Below, piece by piece: positions 54,902-63,504 of a DNA stretch of 64,000 nucleotides. The notes beneath the pieces are model-generated. The model was given only the letters and a program-made list of their open reading frames with translations. It was not told the origin of the DNA and did not search any database. The stretch's first letter is position 1, and each line of letters begins with the position of its first letter. This DNA is from Paracoccus isoporae (GTDB taxonomy: Bacteria; Pseudomonadota; Alphaproteobacteria; Rhodobacterales; Rhodobacteraceae), in the NCBI RefSeq assembly GCF_900101865.1, contig NZ_FNAH01000013.1, forward strand, positions 1 through 64,000. The letters are read 5' to 3'. The position numbers were made by a program, and so were the translations under genes.

Positions 54902-56998
54902 GTGGACAGGCTGTCGCATCGCGGCCGGACGGACCCGCGCGATCTCCGGACCGCCCTGCCCCCGGACTCGCCGCGTCACATGCCGGTGCAGGATTTCCGT
55001 GCCGCGCCGCCGCCCGGCCCGCAGGAAGTCACTACGGCCCCGGAAGTGCGGGCCGCGCGCCTCATCGCTTTTGGCGGAGCCGCGCTCATCGCGGTGCTCG
55101 GCGCGTGGCAGATGTGGTCGGCCTTCGGCGCCAATATCCAGCCGATGCAATATGTGCTGCTGGCGCTGTTCGCCGTGACCTTCGCCTGGATCGGGTTCAG
55201 CTTCTGCTCGATGCTGGCCGGTCTGACCGGGCGGCAGCACGAAACCCCGGCCGAGGACGGGGATGCACGGATCGCCATCGTCATGCCGGTCTATCACGAG
55301 GATCCGACCGAATCGCTGGGATTGCTGGCGGCGCTCGCCCAGGAGGTTGCAGCCGAGGGCATGGCAGATCGGGCCGAGATCTTCGTTCTGTCCGACAGCC
55401 GCGACCCCGATCTGCTGGCGGCGGAGGCGATGGCGGCCGAGCGGCTGCGCGCGCTCTCCCCGATCCCGGTCTGGTATCGCCGCCGCACCGACAATACCGG
55501 GCGCAAGGCCGGCAATATCGCCGATTTCATCCGGCGGTGGGGCGGGCGCTATGAGCAGATGCTGGTACTGGATGCCGACAGCGTCGTCTCGGGCGACGTG
55601 GTGCGGCAGATGTCGGCGCGGATGTCGGCGGACCCGGCGCTCGGGCTGATCCAGACCATACCGATGCTGGTCCACGGCCAGACCATCTTTGCCCGGATCA
55701 TCCAGTTCGCCGGACGGATCTATGGCCCCGCCATCGCCCGCGGCGTGGCGGCCTGGTCGGGCGATAACGGCAATTTCTGGGGCCATAACGCCCTGATCCG
55801 CATCAGCGCCTTCGCCGAATGCTGCGGGCTGCCGGAACTGCCCGGCAAGGCGCCCTGGGGCGGCACCATCCTGTCGCATGATTTCGTCGAGGCCGCGCTG
55901 CTGCGCCGGGCCGGCTGGAAGGTGCGGCTGGACTGGGATCTGCGCGCCTCCTACGAAGGCAGCCCGCCCACCCTGCTGGACATGGCGGTGCGCGAGCGGC
56001 GTTGGGCGCAGGGCAATCTGCAGCATCTGCGCCTGATCGGCGCGCGCGGCTTCACCGCCATCACGCGGGTGCATTTCCTGATCGGCGTGCTGGGCTTCCT
56101 GATGAGCCCGATCTGGCTGGCGCTGATTCTGTCCGGCCTGATCCTGACCGCCAATGTCATTCTGTCGAGCCCGGAATATTTCCCCTCGACCTATCAGCTC
56201 TTCCCCGACTGGCCGACCTTCGATGCCCGCCGGATGATCTGGCTTCTGGCCGCATCTGCCGCGCTGCTGCTGGTGCCGAAATTCATCGCCATCGGCCGCG
56301 CCTGGCGTCGTCCGCTGGCCGAGGGCGCCGGTGGTCGGCCGCATATCCTGCTGAGCGCGATCTTCGAGATCGTCATGTCGGCGCTGATTGCCCCGGTGCA
56401 GATGCTGATCCAGACCCGCCAGATTGCCGAGATCCTGCTGGGCCGCAATTCCGGCTGGGAAAGCCAGGTCCGCAAGGGCTCCATGCCGCCCTGGAGGGTG
56501 GTGATCCGCCGCCACTGGATGCATGTCGCGGCCGGTGTGGCGACCACCGTCGCGATCTTCTATCTCTCGCCCGCCCAGCTCATCTGGCTGTCGCCGATCC
56601 TGGCGGGGCTGATCCTCGCCCCGCTGACTTCCCGCTGGAGCGCCTCGCCGGTGCTCGGCCGATGGGCACGGGCCGCCGGTCTGCTGGTGACACCCGAAGA
56701 GCGCGGGATCCCGCCGGTCATGGCCGAATCCGTCAACCAGGCGCGGCAGTTGCGCGGACCGTCGAACCCGACGCTGCGGCTGGCGCGCGACGCCGAGGCG
56801 CGCGCCGCCTATGTCGCGATGCTGCCGCCCCTGCCGGACCGCCCGGTCCAGGACCGGCTGGCCGACATCTCGGCCGAGGCGAAGATCGCCGCCGCGCACA
56901 GCCAGTCACAAGCGCTCGGGTTTCTGAACCCGGAGGAGCGTGGCGCGTTGCTGAATTCTCCGACGCTGCTCGAACGCTGGTCCCGCCTGCCGGAATGA
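54902..56998 (+). CDS. opgH: Glucan glucosyltransferase OpgH
   Basis: A 698-residue inner-membrane glucosyltransferase (GT2 family) that makes and exports the beta-glucan backbone. Two helices precede the catalytic domain. Its motifs are IVMPVYHEDP, LVLDADSVVSGDVV with the DxD-type metal site, the acceptor loop GGTILSHDFVEAALL, and RERRWAQGNLQH, the Q/RxxRW signature. Further membrane helices follow. It starts at a GTG four bases after the opgG stop, with GAGG as ribosome binding site. Confidence 0.94.
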   Translation: MDRLSHRGRTDPRDLRTALPPDSPRHMPVQDFRAAPPPGPQEVTTAPEVRAARLIAFGGAALIAVLGAWQMWSAFGANIQPMQYVLLALFAVTFAWIGFSFCSMLAGLTGRQHETPAEDGDARIAIVMPVYHEDPTESLGLLAALAQEVAAEGMADRAEIFVLSDSRDPDLLAAEAMAAERLRALSPIPVWYRRRTDNTGRKAGNIADFIRRWGGRYEQMLVLDADSVVSGDVVRQMSARMSADPALGLIQTIPMLVHGQTIFARIIQFAGRIYGPAIARGVAAWSGDNGNFWGHNALIRISAFAECCGLPELPGKAPWGGTILSHDFVEAALLRRAGWKVRLDWDLRASYEGSPPTLLDMAVRERRWAQGNLQHLRLIGARGFTAITRVHFLIGVLGFLMSPIWLALILSGLILTANVILSSPEYFPSTYQLFPDWPTFDARRMIWLLAASAALLLVPKFIAIGRAWRRPLAEGAGGRPHILLSAIFEIVMSALIAPVQMLIQTRQIAEILLGRNSGWESQVRKGSMPPWRVVIRRHWMHVAAGVATTVAIFYLSPAQLIWLSPILAGLILAPLTSRWSASPVLGRWARAAGLLVTPEERGIPPVMAESVNQARQLRGPSNPTLRLARDAEARAAYVAMLPPLPDRPVQDRLADISAEAKIAAAHSQSQALGFLNPEERGALLNSPTLLERWSRLPE

Positions 56999-56999
56999 C

Positions 57000-58124
57000 A
57001 TGAACGCCAAGAACCGAATCATCGCCCTCGACATGCTGCGCGGCTACGCACTCGTGGTCATCATGGTCGATCACATGCCCATCGGCGTGCTTCGCGGCTA
57101 TACGCTGGGACGCTTCGCGGTGTTCGATGCCGCGGAGTTGTTCGTGCTGCTGTCGGGATTCCTGGTCGGGCTTGTCTGGCTGAATGTCGAGCGCAGCCAG
57201 GGCCGCCGCGCCGCCCAGATCCGGTTCCTGCGCCGCGCAGTGCAGGTCTGGCTGGCACTGGTGGTCGGCAGCGTGCTGATGGCGCTGCTGTCGCGCGGAC
57301 TGTTCGAGGCCGGCATGAACCACACCGCAATCTGGTCGCAATATGCCCGCTGGGTGGTGGAATATCCCATCGGCTACCTGGTCACCATCGGCACGCTGTG
57401 GATGCAGCCCAACCTGATCGACGTGCTGGCGCTCTATGTCGTGATGCTGGTCCTCACCCCGCTGAGCGTGCCGCTGATGCTGCGCAACCCCTGGATCTTC
57501 GCCGCCGGATCGGTCGCGCTTTGGGCGGTGTCAGTGCCGCTGAACGAGATGATCCCCAATCACCGGTCCGAGGGCGGGATGCTGTTCAATCCCTTCGCCT
57601 GGCAAATGCTGTTCCATTCGGGCGTGGCGATGGGGCTGTTCCGCACGCGCTTCATGCCGGTCCTGCGCCGCCACGCGACGCCGATCACCGTCGTGATGCT
57701 GGCGATCGGCCTGTCGATGGCGGTGCTGAGCCAGCTCTGGCGCTTCGGGCCGGACGGGCAGGTCTTGATGGAACAGATCAAGGAGGCCATCGGGCCGGTC
57801 GATAAGTGGTCGCTCGACAGCATCCGCTACATCTCCATCATTGCCGCCGCCTGGCTCGTGGCCGTGCCCTTTGCCCGGCCGATGGAGTGGCTGGCCGGCA
57901 CCTGGCTGGGCCGGTCGCTGGCCGTGATCGGCCGCGGCGGGCTGATCTCCTTCGTCGCCTGCGTCATGCTGTCGGTGCTGGGCGATGCGCTGATGATGAT
58001 GGATGGGGCCAGCCAGTTCAGCTATCGGCTGTCGGTCGACATCTGGACGGTCGTGGCGCTGTGGCTGGTGGCCGAGATCGCCGCACGGCAGAGCCGGAAG
58101 CGGCGCGTGGCTCAACCGGGCTGA
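57000..58124 (+). CDS. opgC: OpgC, glucan-decorating membrane acyltransferase
   Basis: A 374-residue integral membrane protein with about ten helices. ALDMLRGYALVVIMVDHMP is the start of OpgC and related acyltransferase-3 proteins, followed by FDAAELFVLLSGFLVGLVW. OpgC adds succinyl (or other acyl) groups to osmoregulated periplasmic glucans; in Rhodobacter sphaeroides the gene lies in the same operon. It starts one base after the opgH stop codon and is the last gene of the operon. Confidence 0.92.
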   Translation: MNAKNRIIALDMLRGYALVVIMVDHMPIGVLRGYTLGRFAVFDAAELFVLLSGFLVGLVWLNVERSQGRRAAQIRFLRRAVQVWLALVVGSVLMALLSRGLFEAGMNHTAIWSQYARWVVEYPIGYLVTIGTLWMQPNLIDVLALYVVMLVLTPLSVPLMLRNPWIFAAGSVALWAVSVPLNEMIPNHRSEGGMLFNPFAWQMLFHSGVAMGLFRTRFMPVLRRHATPITVVMLAIGLSMAVLSQLWRFGPDGQVLMEQIKEAIGPVDKWSLDSIRYISIIAAAWLVAVPFARPMEWLAGTWLGRSLAVIGRGGLISFVACVMLSVLGDALMMMDGASQFSYRLSVDIWTVVALWLVAEIAARQSRKRRVAQPG

Positions 58125-58339
58125 GCTGTCCCGGCGCGCGACCCGCTGACAGCCGGGAACCTTGCGGCAAACCGCCGCGCAGTGCCGGTCCGGGCCATTG
58201 CAAGCCGGTGCGGTTTTCACTTAGACAGCGCCTATCCGCCTTGTCGGATGAAATGTGGTGACCGGGCCCCTCTGGCGAATGTGGCGGCACATTCGTGATG
58301 TCGGCACTTTCCCGTTTCGCGCCGCGACGGACTGCATGA

Positions 58340-59419
58340 ATGCAAAGCAGCAGCACTAATGGGCCCTCACGGGGCGTCCTCGATTATTTCAAATGGGCCT
58401 TCATCGTCACCGCGGCCGGGCTGGCGCTCGGGGCGGTTCTGGGCTGGCAGATGACCCAGACCCTTGGCGGGACGCTGACCATCTTCTTCATCTGCGCGGT
58501 CCTGGCCGTGCTGGAGATCTCGCTCAGCTTCGACAATGCCATCGTCAACGCCAACAAGCTGAAGGACATGACCCCGGTCTGGCAGCGCCGGTTCCTGACC
58601 TGGGGGATCCTGATCGCGGTGTTCGGGATGCGGATCGTCTTTCCGCTGCTGATCGTGGTGATTGCGGCAAAGATCGGCCCGTGGGAGGCGATGGTGCTGG
58701 CCGCCGCGGAACCGGCGCGCTACGCCGAGATCATGCACGATGCCCATCTGCCCATCGCGGCTTTTGGCGGCACCTTCCTGATGATGGTCGGGCTGAGCTT
58801 CTTCTTCGATCAGAGCAAGGACGTGCACTGGGTCCGCTGGCTGGAAGCCACGATGCAGCGCTACGCCACGATCCGCGGGATCGAGGTCGCCATCGTGCTC
58901 GTCACCGTGCTGATCTTCTCGCGCCTGCTCGAACCGGGCGAGTCGCAGATCTTCTTCCGGTCAGCGATCTGGGGGCTGCTGACCTTCCTGCTGGTCGAGG
59001 TGCTCGGCGGGCTTCTGGACAGCACCCAGGAGATGATGGAGGCAGGCGCAAAGGGCGGGCTCGGCGCGTTTCTGTATCTGGAGGTGCTGGACGCGTCATT
59101 CAGCTTCGACGGGGTCATCGGGGCATTCGCGCTGACCCAGAACCTGTTCGTCATCGCCATCGGCCTTGGGATCGGGGCGATGTATGTGCGCTCCATGACG
59201 ATCATGCTGGTCGAGAAGGGCACGCTGACGGCGTATCGCTATCTCGAACATGGCGCCTTCTACGCGATCATTGCGCTGTCGGTCATCATGTTCCTGCAAT
59301 CGCTGATCGAGATCCCCGAGGTCATCACCGGGCTTGGCGGCGCGGGGCTGATCGGGCTGTCGCTGTGGTCGTCGATCCGCTGGAACCGGGTCAACGCGGA
59401 CATGGCGGCAGAGGGCTGA
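58340..59419 (+). CDS. TerC-family / DUF475 integral membrane protein
   Basis: A 359-residue protein with about nine helices. It contains LEISLSFDNAIVNANKLKDM and, in the second half, LEVLDASFSFDGVIGAFALT. These paired SFDN/SFDG motifs with acidic residues in membrane helices mark the TerC/DUF475 group, which contributes to tellurite resistance and to metalation of exported proteins with manganese. No tellurite genes are adjacent. The ribosome binding site is weak. I saw no yybP-ykoY manganese riboswitch in the 215-base upstream spacer. Confidence 0.88.
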   Translation: MQSSSTNGPSRGVLDYFKWAFIVTAAGLALGAVLGWQMTQTLGGTLTIFFICAVLAVLEISLSFDNAIVNANKLKDMTPVWQRRFLTWGILIAVFGMRIVFPLLIVVIAAKIGPWEAMVLAAAEPARYAEIMHDAHLPIAAFGGTFLMMVGLSFFFDQSKDVHWVRWLEATMQRYATIRGIEVAIVLVTVLIFSRLLEPGESQIFFRSAIWGLLTFLLVEVLGGLLDSTQEMMEAGAKGGLGAFLYLEVLDASFSFDGVIGAFALTQNLFVIAIGLGIGAMYVRSMTIMLVEKGTLTAYRYLEHGAFYAIIALSVIMFLQSLIEIPEVITGLGGAGLIGLSLWSSIRWNRVNADMAAEG

Positions 59420-59443
59420 TCGCGGCCCGCGCGGCGGTCAGCC
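59414..59443. terminator. Shared hairpin between two convergent genes
   Basis: GGCTGA (59414-59419) pairs with TCAGCC (59438-59443), extended inward by a T-G pair and CGC/GCG. The stem contains the stop codons of both the TerC-family gene and the GntR gene. A T-run is missing on both sides, so a role as bidirectional terminator is only plausible. Confidence 0.4.
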
Positions 59444-60130
59444 TTCCTGCGAAAGCCCGGCACGGCGCAAACGCTGCAACCGGGCGAACTGGGCGCGTTC
59501 CATATGCCGGCGCATGGCCGCTTCGGCCGCGCTGCCGTCGCGCGCCAGCAGCGCATCCAGCACCTCGCGATGCTCGGCCACGGCCTGCCGCGCCCGGTCC
59601 GGGATCTGCATGGACGAGGTGCCGAGGATCAGCAGCGTGTTCTCGACCGACGCCATCGCGCGCAGCAGGAACCGGTTGCGGGCGGCATCGAGCAGCCGGC
59701 GATGAAACTGCCGGTTCAACTGCACCAGAAGGTCGGGCTGGCCCTCTGCCTGCTGCATCTCGGCATTGATCGCCTCCAACTCCTCGATCTCCACCGGCGA
59801 GGCGCTGCGCGTGGCGAGGCGGGCGGCGGTGCCCTCCAGCACGGTGCGCATCTCGTAGAGCTCCATCAACTCGGGATAGTCGAGCTTGCGCACCACCGCG
59901 CCGCTGCGCGGCAGGTGGATCACCAGCCCCTCGGCCTCCAGCCGCCGGATCGCCTCGCGCACGGGCGTCCGGCTGACCGAGAGCCGCGTGGCGATCTCGG
60001 TCTCGCGCAGCCGGCTGCCCGGCGGCAGCACGCCGGAGCGGATGTCATCGCAGAGCCGCTCATAGGTGCTTTCGCCATGCAGCGCGCGCGGGGCCTGCGT
60101 GTCTTCTGGATCTTTGCCGGTTTCCTTCAT
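59438..60130 (-). CDS. GntR-family regulator, FCD (FadR) type
   Basis: A 230-residue repressor-type regulator. The winged helix covers residues 20-82 (LCDDIRSGVLPPGSRLRETEIATRLSVSRTPVREAIRRLEAEGLV). The FCD effector domain shows LYEMRTVLEGTAARLA, then the metal-binding pattern with an Asn and three His residues in LNRQFHRRLL, AEHREVLDAL and MRRHMERA. It is divergent from the AbrB-type gene, with an inverted repeat in the 45-base spacer, so it probably controls that gene and itself. The effector is unknown. Confidence 0.92.
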   Translation of the reverse strand: MKETGKDPEDTQAPRALHGESTYERLCDDIRSGVLPPGSRLRETEIATRLSVSRTPVREAIRRLEAEGLVIHLPRSGAVVRKLDYPELMELYEMRTVLEGTAARLATRSASPVEIEELEAINAEMQQAEGQPDLLVQLNRQFHRRLLDAARNRFLLRAMASVENTLLILGTSSMQIPDRARQAVAEHREVLDALLARDGSAAEAAMRRHMERAQFARLQRLRRAGLSQEG

Positions 60131-60136
60131 CGCAAC

Positions 60137-60160
60137 TTTGGTATACGGCTGGATACAAAT
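60137..60160. promoter_or_regulatory. Candidate GntR operator
   Basis: TTTGGTATAC and GGATACAAAT form an imperfect inverted repeat (7 of 10 positions match) around a 4-base centre in the divergent spacer. FCD-type GntR proteins often bind repeats with a GTATAC or TNGTNNNACNA core, and the GTATAC at 60141-60146 fits. Confidence 0.5.
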
Positions 60161-60175
60161 TGGTCAAGACCCGTG

Positions 60176-61234
60176 ATGACACAACTCACCCCGCTTGTCA
60201 GACGCACCGGAACGCTCGCCCTCGCAGGGCTGGGCACGGCGGTATTCGCCCTCGCGAATATCCCCCTGCCCTTCCTGTTCGGGCCGATGTTCGCCTGCCT
60301 TGTCGCGGCGCTGATCGGGGCACCGCTTTTGGGGGTGAAGCGGGTTTCGGATGCCGCGCGGACGATCCTTGGCGTCGCGGTGGGGGCCTCGATCACGCCA
60401 GAGGTGATCCACCAGATCCCGCAAATGCTGGGATCGGTGGCCTTCGTGCCGTTCTATATCGCGGCCATCGGGCTTGTCGGCGTGCCGTATTTCCACAAGG
60501 TCTGCGGGTTTGATCTGGCGACATCCTATTTCGCCTCCATGCCGGGCGGGTTGCAGGACATGGTGCTGTTCGGACAGGAAGCGGGCGGCGATGTGCGGGC
60601 GCTGTCGCTGATCCATGCGACCCGCGTGCTGGTAATCGTGACCATCGTGCCGGCCGTGCTGCTGCATGTGTTCGACCGGACGCTGAGCCAGCCCATCGGC
60701 GCGCCGGCCGCCGATCTTCCACTGGCAGAATTGCTTCTGATGGCCGGTGCGGCGGTCGGCGGCTGGAAGATCGGCGCCCGGCTGGGGCTGTTCGGCGCGC
60801 CGATTCTCGGCCCGATGATCGTGACCGCCGCCCTGTCCCTGACCGGGCTGATCGAACACCGCCCCCCGCGCGAGGCGATCCTGGGGGCGCAGTTCTTCAT
60901 CGGCATGGGAATCGGCGTGGGCTATGTCGGAGTCACCCTGATCGAGCTGCGCCGCGTGGTGCTGGCGGGGATGGTGTTTGTCGTGATCCTCGCCCTGCTG
61001 GCCTTCCTTGTCACCGAGGCGGTCGTGCTGCTCGGCCTCGCCTCGCCGATCGAGGGGTTCCTGTCCTTCGCGCCCGGCGGACAGGCGGAGATGACCGTTC
61101 TGGCCATCGTGGCGGGCGCGGATCTGGGGTTCATCGTCGTCCACCATCTGCTGCGGCTGACCCTGGTCATCCTGGGCGCGCCGATCTTCGCGGCGGTGCT
61201 CGGGCTGAGGGGCCGCGGGGGCGGGTCGGGCTGA
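60176..61234 (+). CDS. AbrB-type membrane protein
   Basis: A 352-residue protein with about ten helices in two repeated halves; each half has a PxPFLFGPM/APILGPMIV element. This is the PF05145 AbrB membrane family, a putative transporter, not the Bacillus AbrB transcription factor. The conserved MPGGLQDMVLFG and APGGQAEMTVLA stretches are typical. The substrate is unknown. It may form an operon with the TauE-like gene 22 bases downstream; the divergent GntR regulator probably controls it. Confidence 0.85.
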   Translation: MTQLTPLVRRTGTLALAGLGTAVFALANIPLPFLFGPMFACLVAALIGAPLLGVKRVSDAARTILGVAVGASITPEVIHQIPQMLGSVAFVPFYIAAIGLVGVPYFHKVCGFDLATSYFASMPGGLQDMVLFGQEAGGDVRALSLIHATRVLVIVTIVPAVLLHVFDRTLSQPIGAPAADLPLAELLLMAGAAVGGWKIGARLGLFGAPILGPMIVTAALSLTGLIEHRPPREAILGAQFFIGMGIGVGYVGVTLIELRRVVLAGMVFVVILALLAFLVTEAVVLLGLASPIEGFLSFAPGGQAEMTVLAIVAGADLGFIVVHHLLRLTLVILGAPIFAAVLGLRGRGGGSG

Positions 61235-61256
61235 TGCCGCATGCGGAGCCGTCACG

Positions 61257-62015
61257 ATGGAGCTGATCCTGCTGATCCTGCCAGAGGGGATGAGCCCGCC
61301 CGTGCTGTATTTGCTGCTCGCCGTCAGCTTCGCGGCGTCCTTCATCACCGTGGCATTCGGCATTGGCGGCGGCGGCATCCTGCTGGCGGCCATGGCCACG
61401 CTGGTGCCGCCCGCAGCACTTATTCCAACGCATGGCGTGATCCAGATCGGCTCGAATCTCGGCCGCGTGATGCTGACCTTCCGGCATATCTTCTGGCCGG
61501 CCCTGCCGGGCTTTGCCGCGGGATCTGTGATCGGCGCCGCGATCGGCGGTTCGGTCGCCGTCAACCTGCCGCCGGAATGGGTCCAACTGGGGGTGGGCGG
61601 GTTCATCCTGTGGTCGGTGCTGGGCCGCGCGCCTCGCGCGGTGCGCGACTGGCCGCTGACGGTCGGCGTGATCTCCAGCGTCCTGACGATGTTTTTCGGG
61701 GCATCCGGCCTGTTCGTCGCGGTGTTCACCAAGGCCCAGACCCTGCCCCGACATGCCCATGTCGCCACCCATGCCGCGCTGATGACGCTGCAACACGCCA
61801 TCAAGACGGTCACGTTCGGGATGCTCGGCTTTGCCTTTGCCGGCTGGCTGCCGTTTCTGGCGGCGATGATCGTCGCGGGTTTCGCCGGGACGCTGGCCGG
61901 AAAGACGCTGCTCAACCGGATCGACGACCGGCGCTTCAAACTGGCGCTCGATGTGATCCTGATCCTGCTGTCGCTGCGGCTGACCTATGCCGGGATGCGC
62001 GACCTGCTGCGCTGA
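61257..62015 (+). CDS. TauE/SafE family permease (sulfite exporter-like)
   Basis: A 252-residue protein with about eight helices. The first repeat contains ITVAFGIGGGGILLAAMATLVPPAALIPTHGVIQIGSN and the second FFGASGLFVAVFTKAQTLPRHAHVATHAALMTLQHAIK, the paired motifs of the TauE/SafE family. Members export sulfite, sulfoacetate or other organic acids; the substrate here is unknown. It follows the AbrB-type gene closely and precedes an MFS gene, so three transporters are in line. Confidence 0.9.
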   Translation: MELILLILPEGMSPPVLYLLLAVSFAASFITVAFGIGGGGILLAAMATLVPPAALIPTHGVIQIGSNLGRVMLTFRHIFWPALPGFAAGSVIGAAIGGSVAVNLPPEWVQLGVGGFILWSVLGRAPRAVRDWPLTVGVISSVLTMFFGASGLFVAVFTKAQTLPRHAHVATHAALMTLQHAIKTVTFGMLGFAFAGWLPFLAAMIVAGFAGTLAGKTLLNRIDDRRFKLALDVILILLSLRLTYAGMRDLLR

Positions 62016-62085
62016 GAGAGGCGCGGCGCCGGGAGGGGCGGCTTTGCGATGGCGCATCCGGCAGCTCCCGCCTATCGTCGCGGCC

Positions 62086-63261
62086 ATGACCCTGCGCGCC
62101 CCCGCCCTGAAGATCACCGCGACCATCCTGATCCTCTGGTGCGCCGGTCTTGGCGCGGCGGGGCAGTTCTCCAAGATCGGCGTGCCCTTTGCCGAGCTGC
62201 AGGCGCTCTTTCCGCAATCCGGCGCGGCGGTGGGGCTACTGCTGTCGCTGGTCAGCCTGGTCGGCGCGCTGTTCGGGCTGGTTGCCGGGGCGATGGCGCT
62301 GCGGATCGGGCTGAGACGCGGATTGATCGGCGCGCTGATCCTCGGCGGGGCCATCTCGCTCATCCAGGCGCAGATGACCACGCTCGGCCCGCTGCTCGTC
62401 AGCCGGATCTTCGAGGGGATCTCGCATCTGATGATCGTCATCGCCGCGCCGACCCTGATCGCGCAGATCACGCCGGAACGATTCCGCGGCCTGACCATGA
62501 CCCTGTGGGCGACATTCTTCGGCGTCGCCTATGCCGCGACGGCGTGGTTCGGCACGGGGCTGGCGCAGAATGACGGGCTGGCGGCGCTGTTCCGTCTGCA
62601 CGGGGCCTGGCTGATCGCGGTCGCCGCGATGCTGTGGTTCCTGCTGCCAACGGTCGCGCCGGGTCGCGGCCGCGCCGAAGCGCCGGTCGATCTCATCGGC
62701 GACATCCGCCGCGCGGTCCACTCACCACGCATCGCGGCGCCGGGACTGGGCTGGCTGTTCTACACGCTCACCTTCGTGTCGCTGCTGGCGATCCTGCCGG
62801 GGCTGATCCCGGCCCCGCGCCGCGCCGAGATGATCGGGACGCTGCCGCTCATCAGCATCCTGTCCAGCCTCGCCATTGTGCCGGTGCTGCTGCGCCGCCT
62901 CTCGGCGGTGCAGGTGATCCAGATCGGGTTTCTGGGCGCGGCGGTCTCTGCGGCGCTCATGGCTGTGACACCGGATCCGAGCCTGCCCGCGATGAGCCTG
63001 TTCACCGCGCTTGGCGTGATCCAGGGGGCCAGCTTCGCGGCCGTGCCGGAGCTGAACCGCACGATCGAGGATCGGGCCCTGTCCAACGGCTTGCTGGCGC
63101 AGATGGGCAATCTGGGCAATCTGCTCGGCACGCCGCTGCTTCTGCTGATGCTGGGCCGCACCGGTCCCGGCGGGTTGGTGGGCGGGATCGTTCTGGCCTA
63201 TCTTCTGGCCATGATCTGTCACGGCTGGATGGCGCGACGCCGCGCGCGCGGCGCAGGGTAA
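62086..63261 (+). CDS. Major facilitator superfamily transporter
   Basis: A 391-residue MFS protein with twelve predicted helices. The loop after helix 2 carries a reduced MFS signature (GAMALRIGLRRGLI), and the ITPERFRGLTMTLWATFFGVAYA segment resembles CynX/NimT-type transporters. The second half is alanine- and leucine-rich with MSLFTALGVIQGASFAAVPELNR. The substrate is unknown. I chose the ATG at 62086 at the start of the first helix; an earlier in-frame start adds 33 residues without helix character. Confidence 0.85.
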   Translation: MTLRAPALKITATILILWCAGLGAAGQFSKIGVPFAELQALFPQSGAAVGLLLSLVSLVGALFGLVAGAMALRIGLRRGLIGALILGGAISLIQAQMTTLGPLLVSRIFEGISHLMIVIAAPTLIAQITPERFRGLTMTLWATFFGVAYAATAWFGTGLAQNDGLAALFRLHGAWLIAVAAMLWFLLPTVAPGRGRAEAPVDLIGDIRRAVHSPRIAAPGLGWLFYTLTFVSLLAILPGLIPAPRRAEMIGTLPLISILSSLAIVPVLLRRLSAVQVIQIGFLGAAVSAALMAVTPDPSLPAMSLFTALGVIQGASFAAVPELNRTIEDRALSNGLLAQMGNLGNLLGTPLLLLMLGRTGPGGLVGGIVLAYLLAMICHGWMARRRARGAG

Positions 63262-63404
63262 AGCCGCTCGCGGGGCTTCGCGCGACTTGGCGGCGAGGTG
63301 ACCACCCTGACAAGCCAGCGATCGGCGAAGGTCGCAGCCGGACGGCGCGTGCAGATTTCCAATCCGACTGATTTGCCGGAATGCAGTCGAAGGGATCCGG
63401 CCCT

Positions 63405-63439
63405 CCGACCTGCCATTTTGGACAGGTCGGCGGATTTTT
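63405..63439 (+). terminator. Rho-independent terminator after the MFS gene
   Basis: A perfect 8-bp CCGACCTG/CAGGTCGG stem with a 10-base loop is followed by CGGATTTTTG. It is 143 bases after the MFS stop and 65 bases before the next gene, so it either ends the transporter operon or attenuates the next transcript. Confidence 0.75.
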
Positions 63440-63504
63440 GCTTGTCACAGCACCGCCCCGGATCAACAATCGTGCCGTGTCGTTGTTTAACTCGTGTTGG
63501 TTTG

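Noticed and set aside
58125..58339. Manganese riboswitch (yybP-ykoY) before the TerC-family gene
   Set aside because: Small hairpins are present but the conserved loop sequences of that RNA class were not found.
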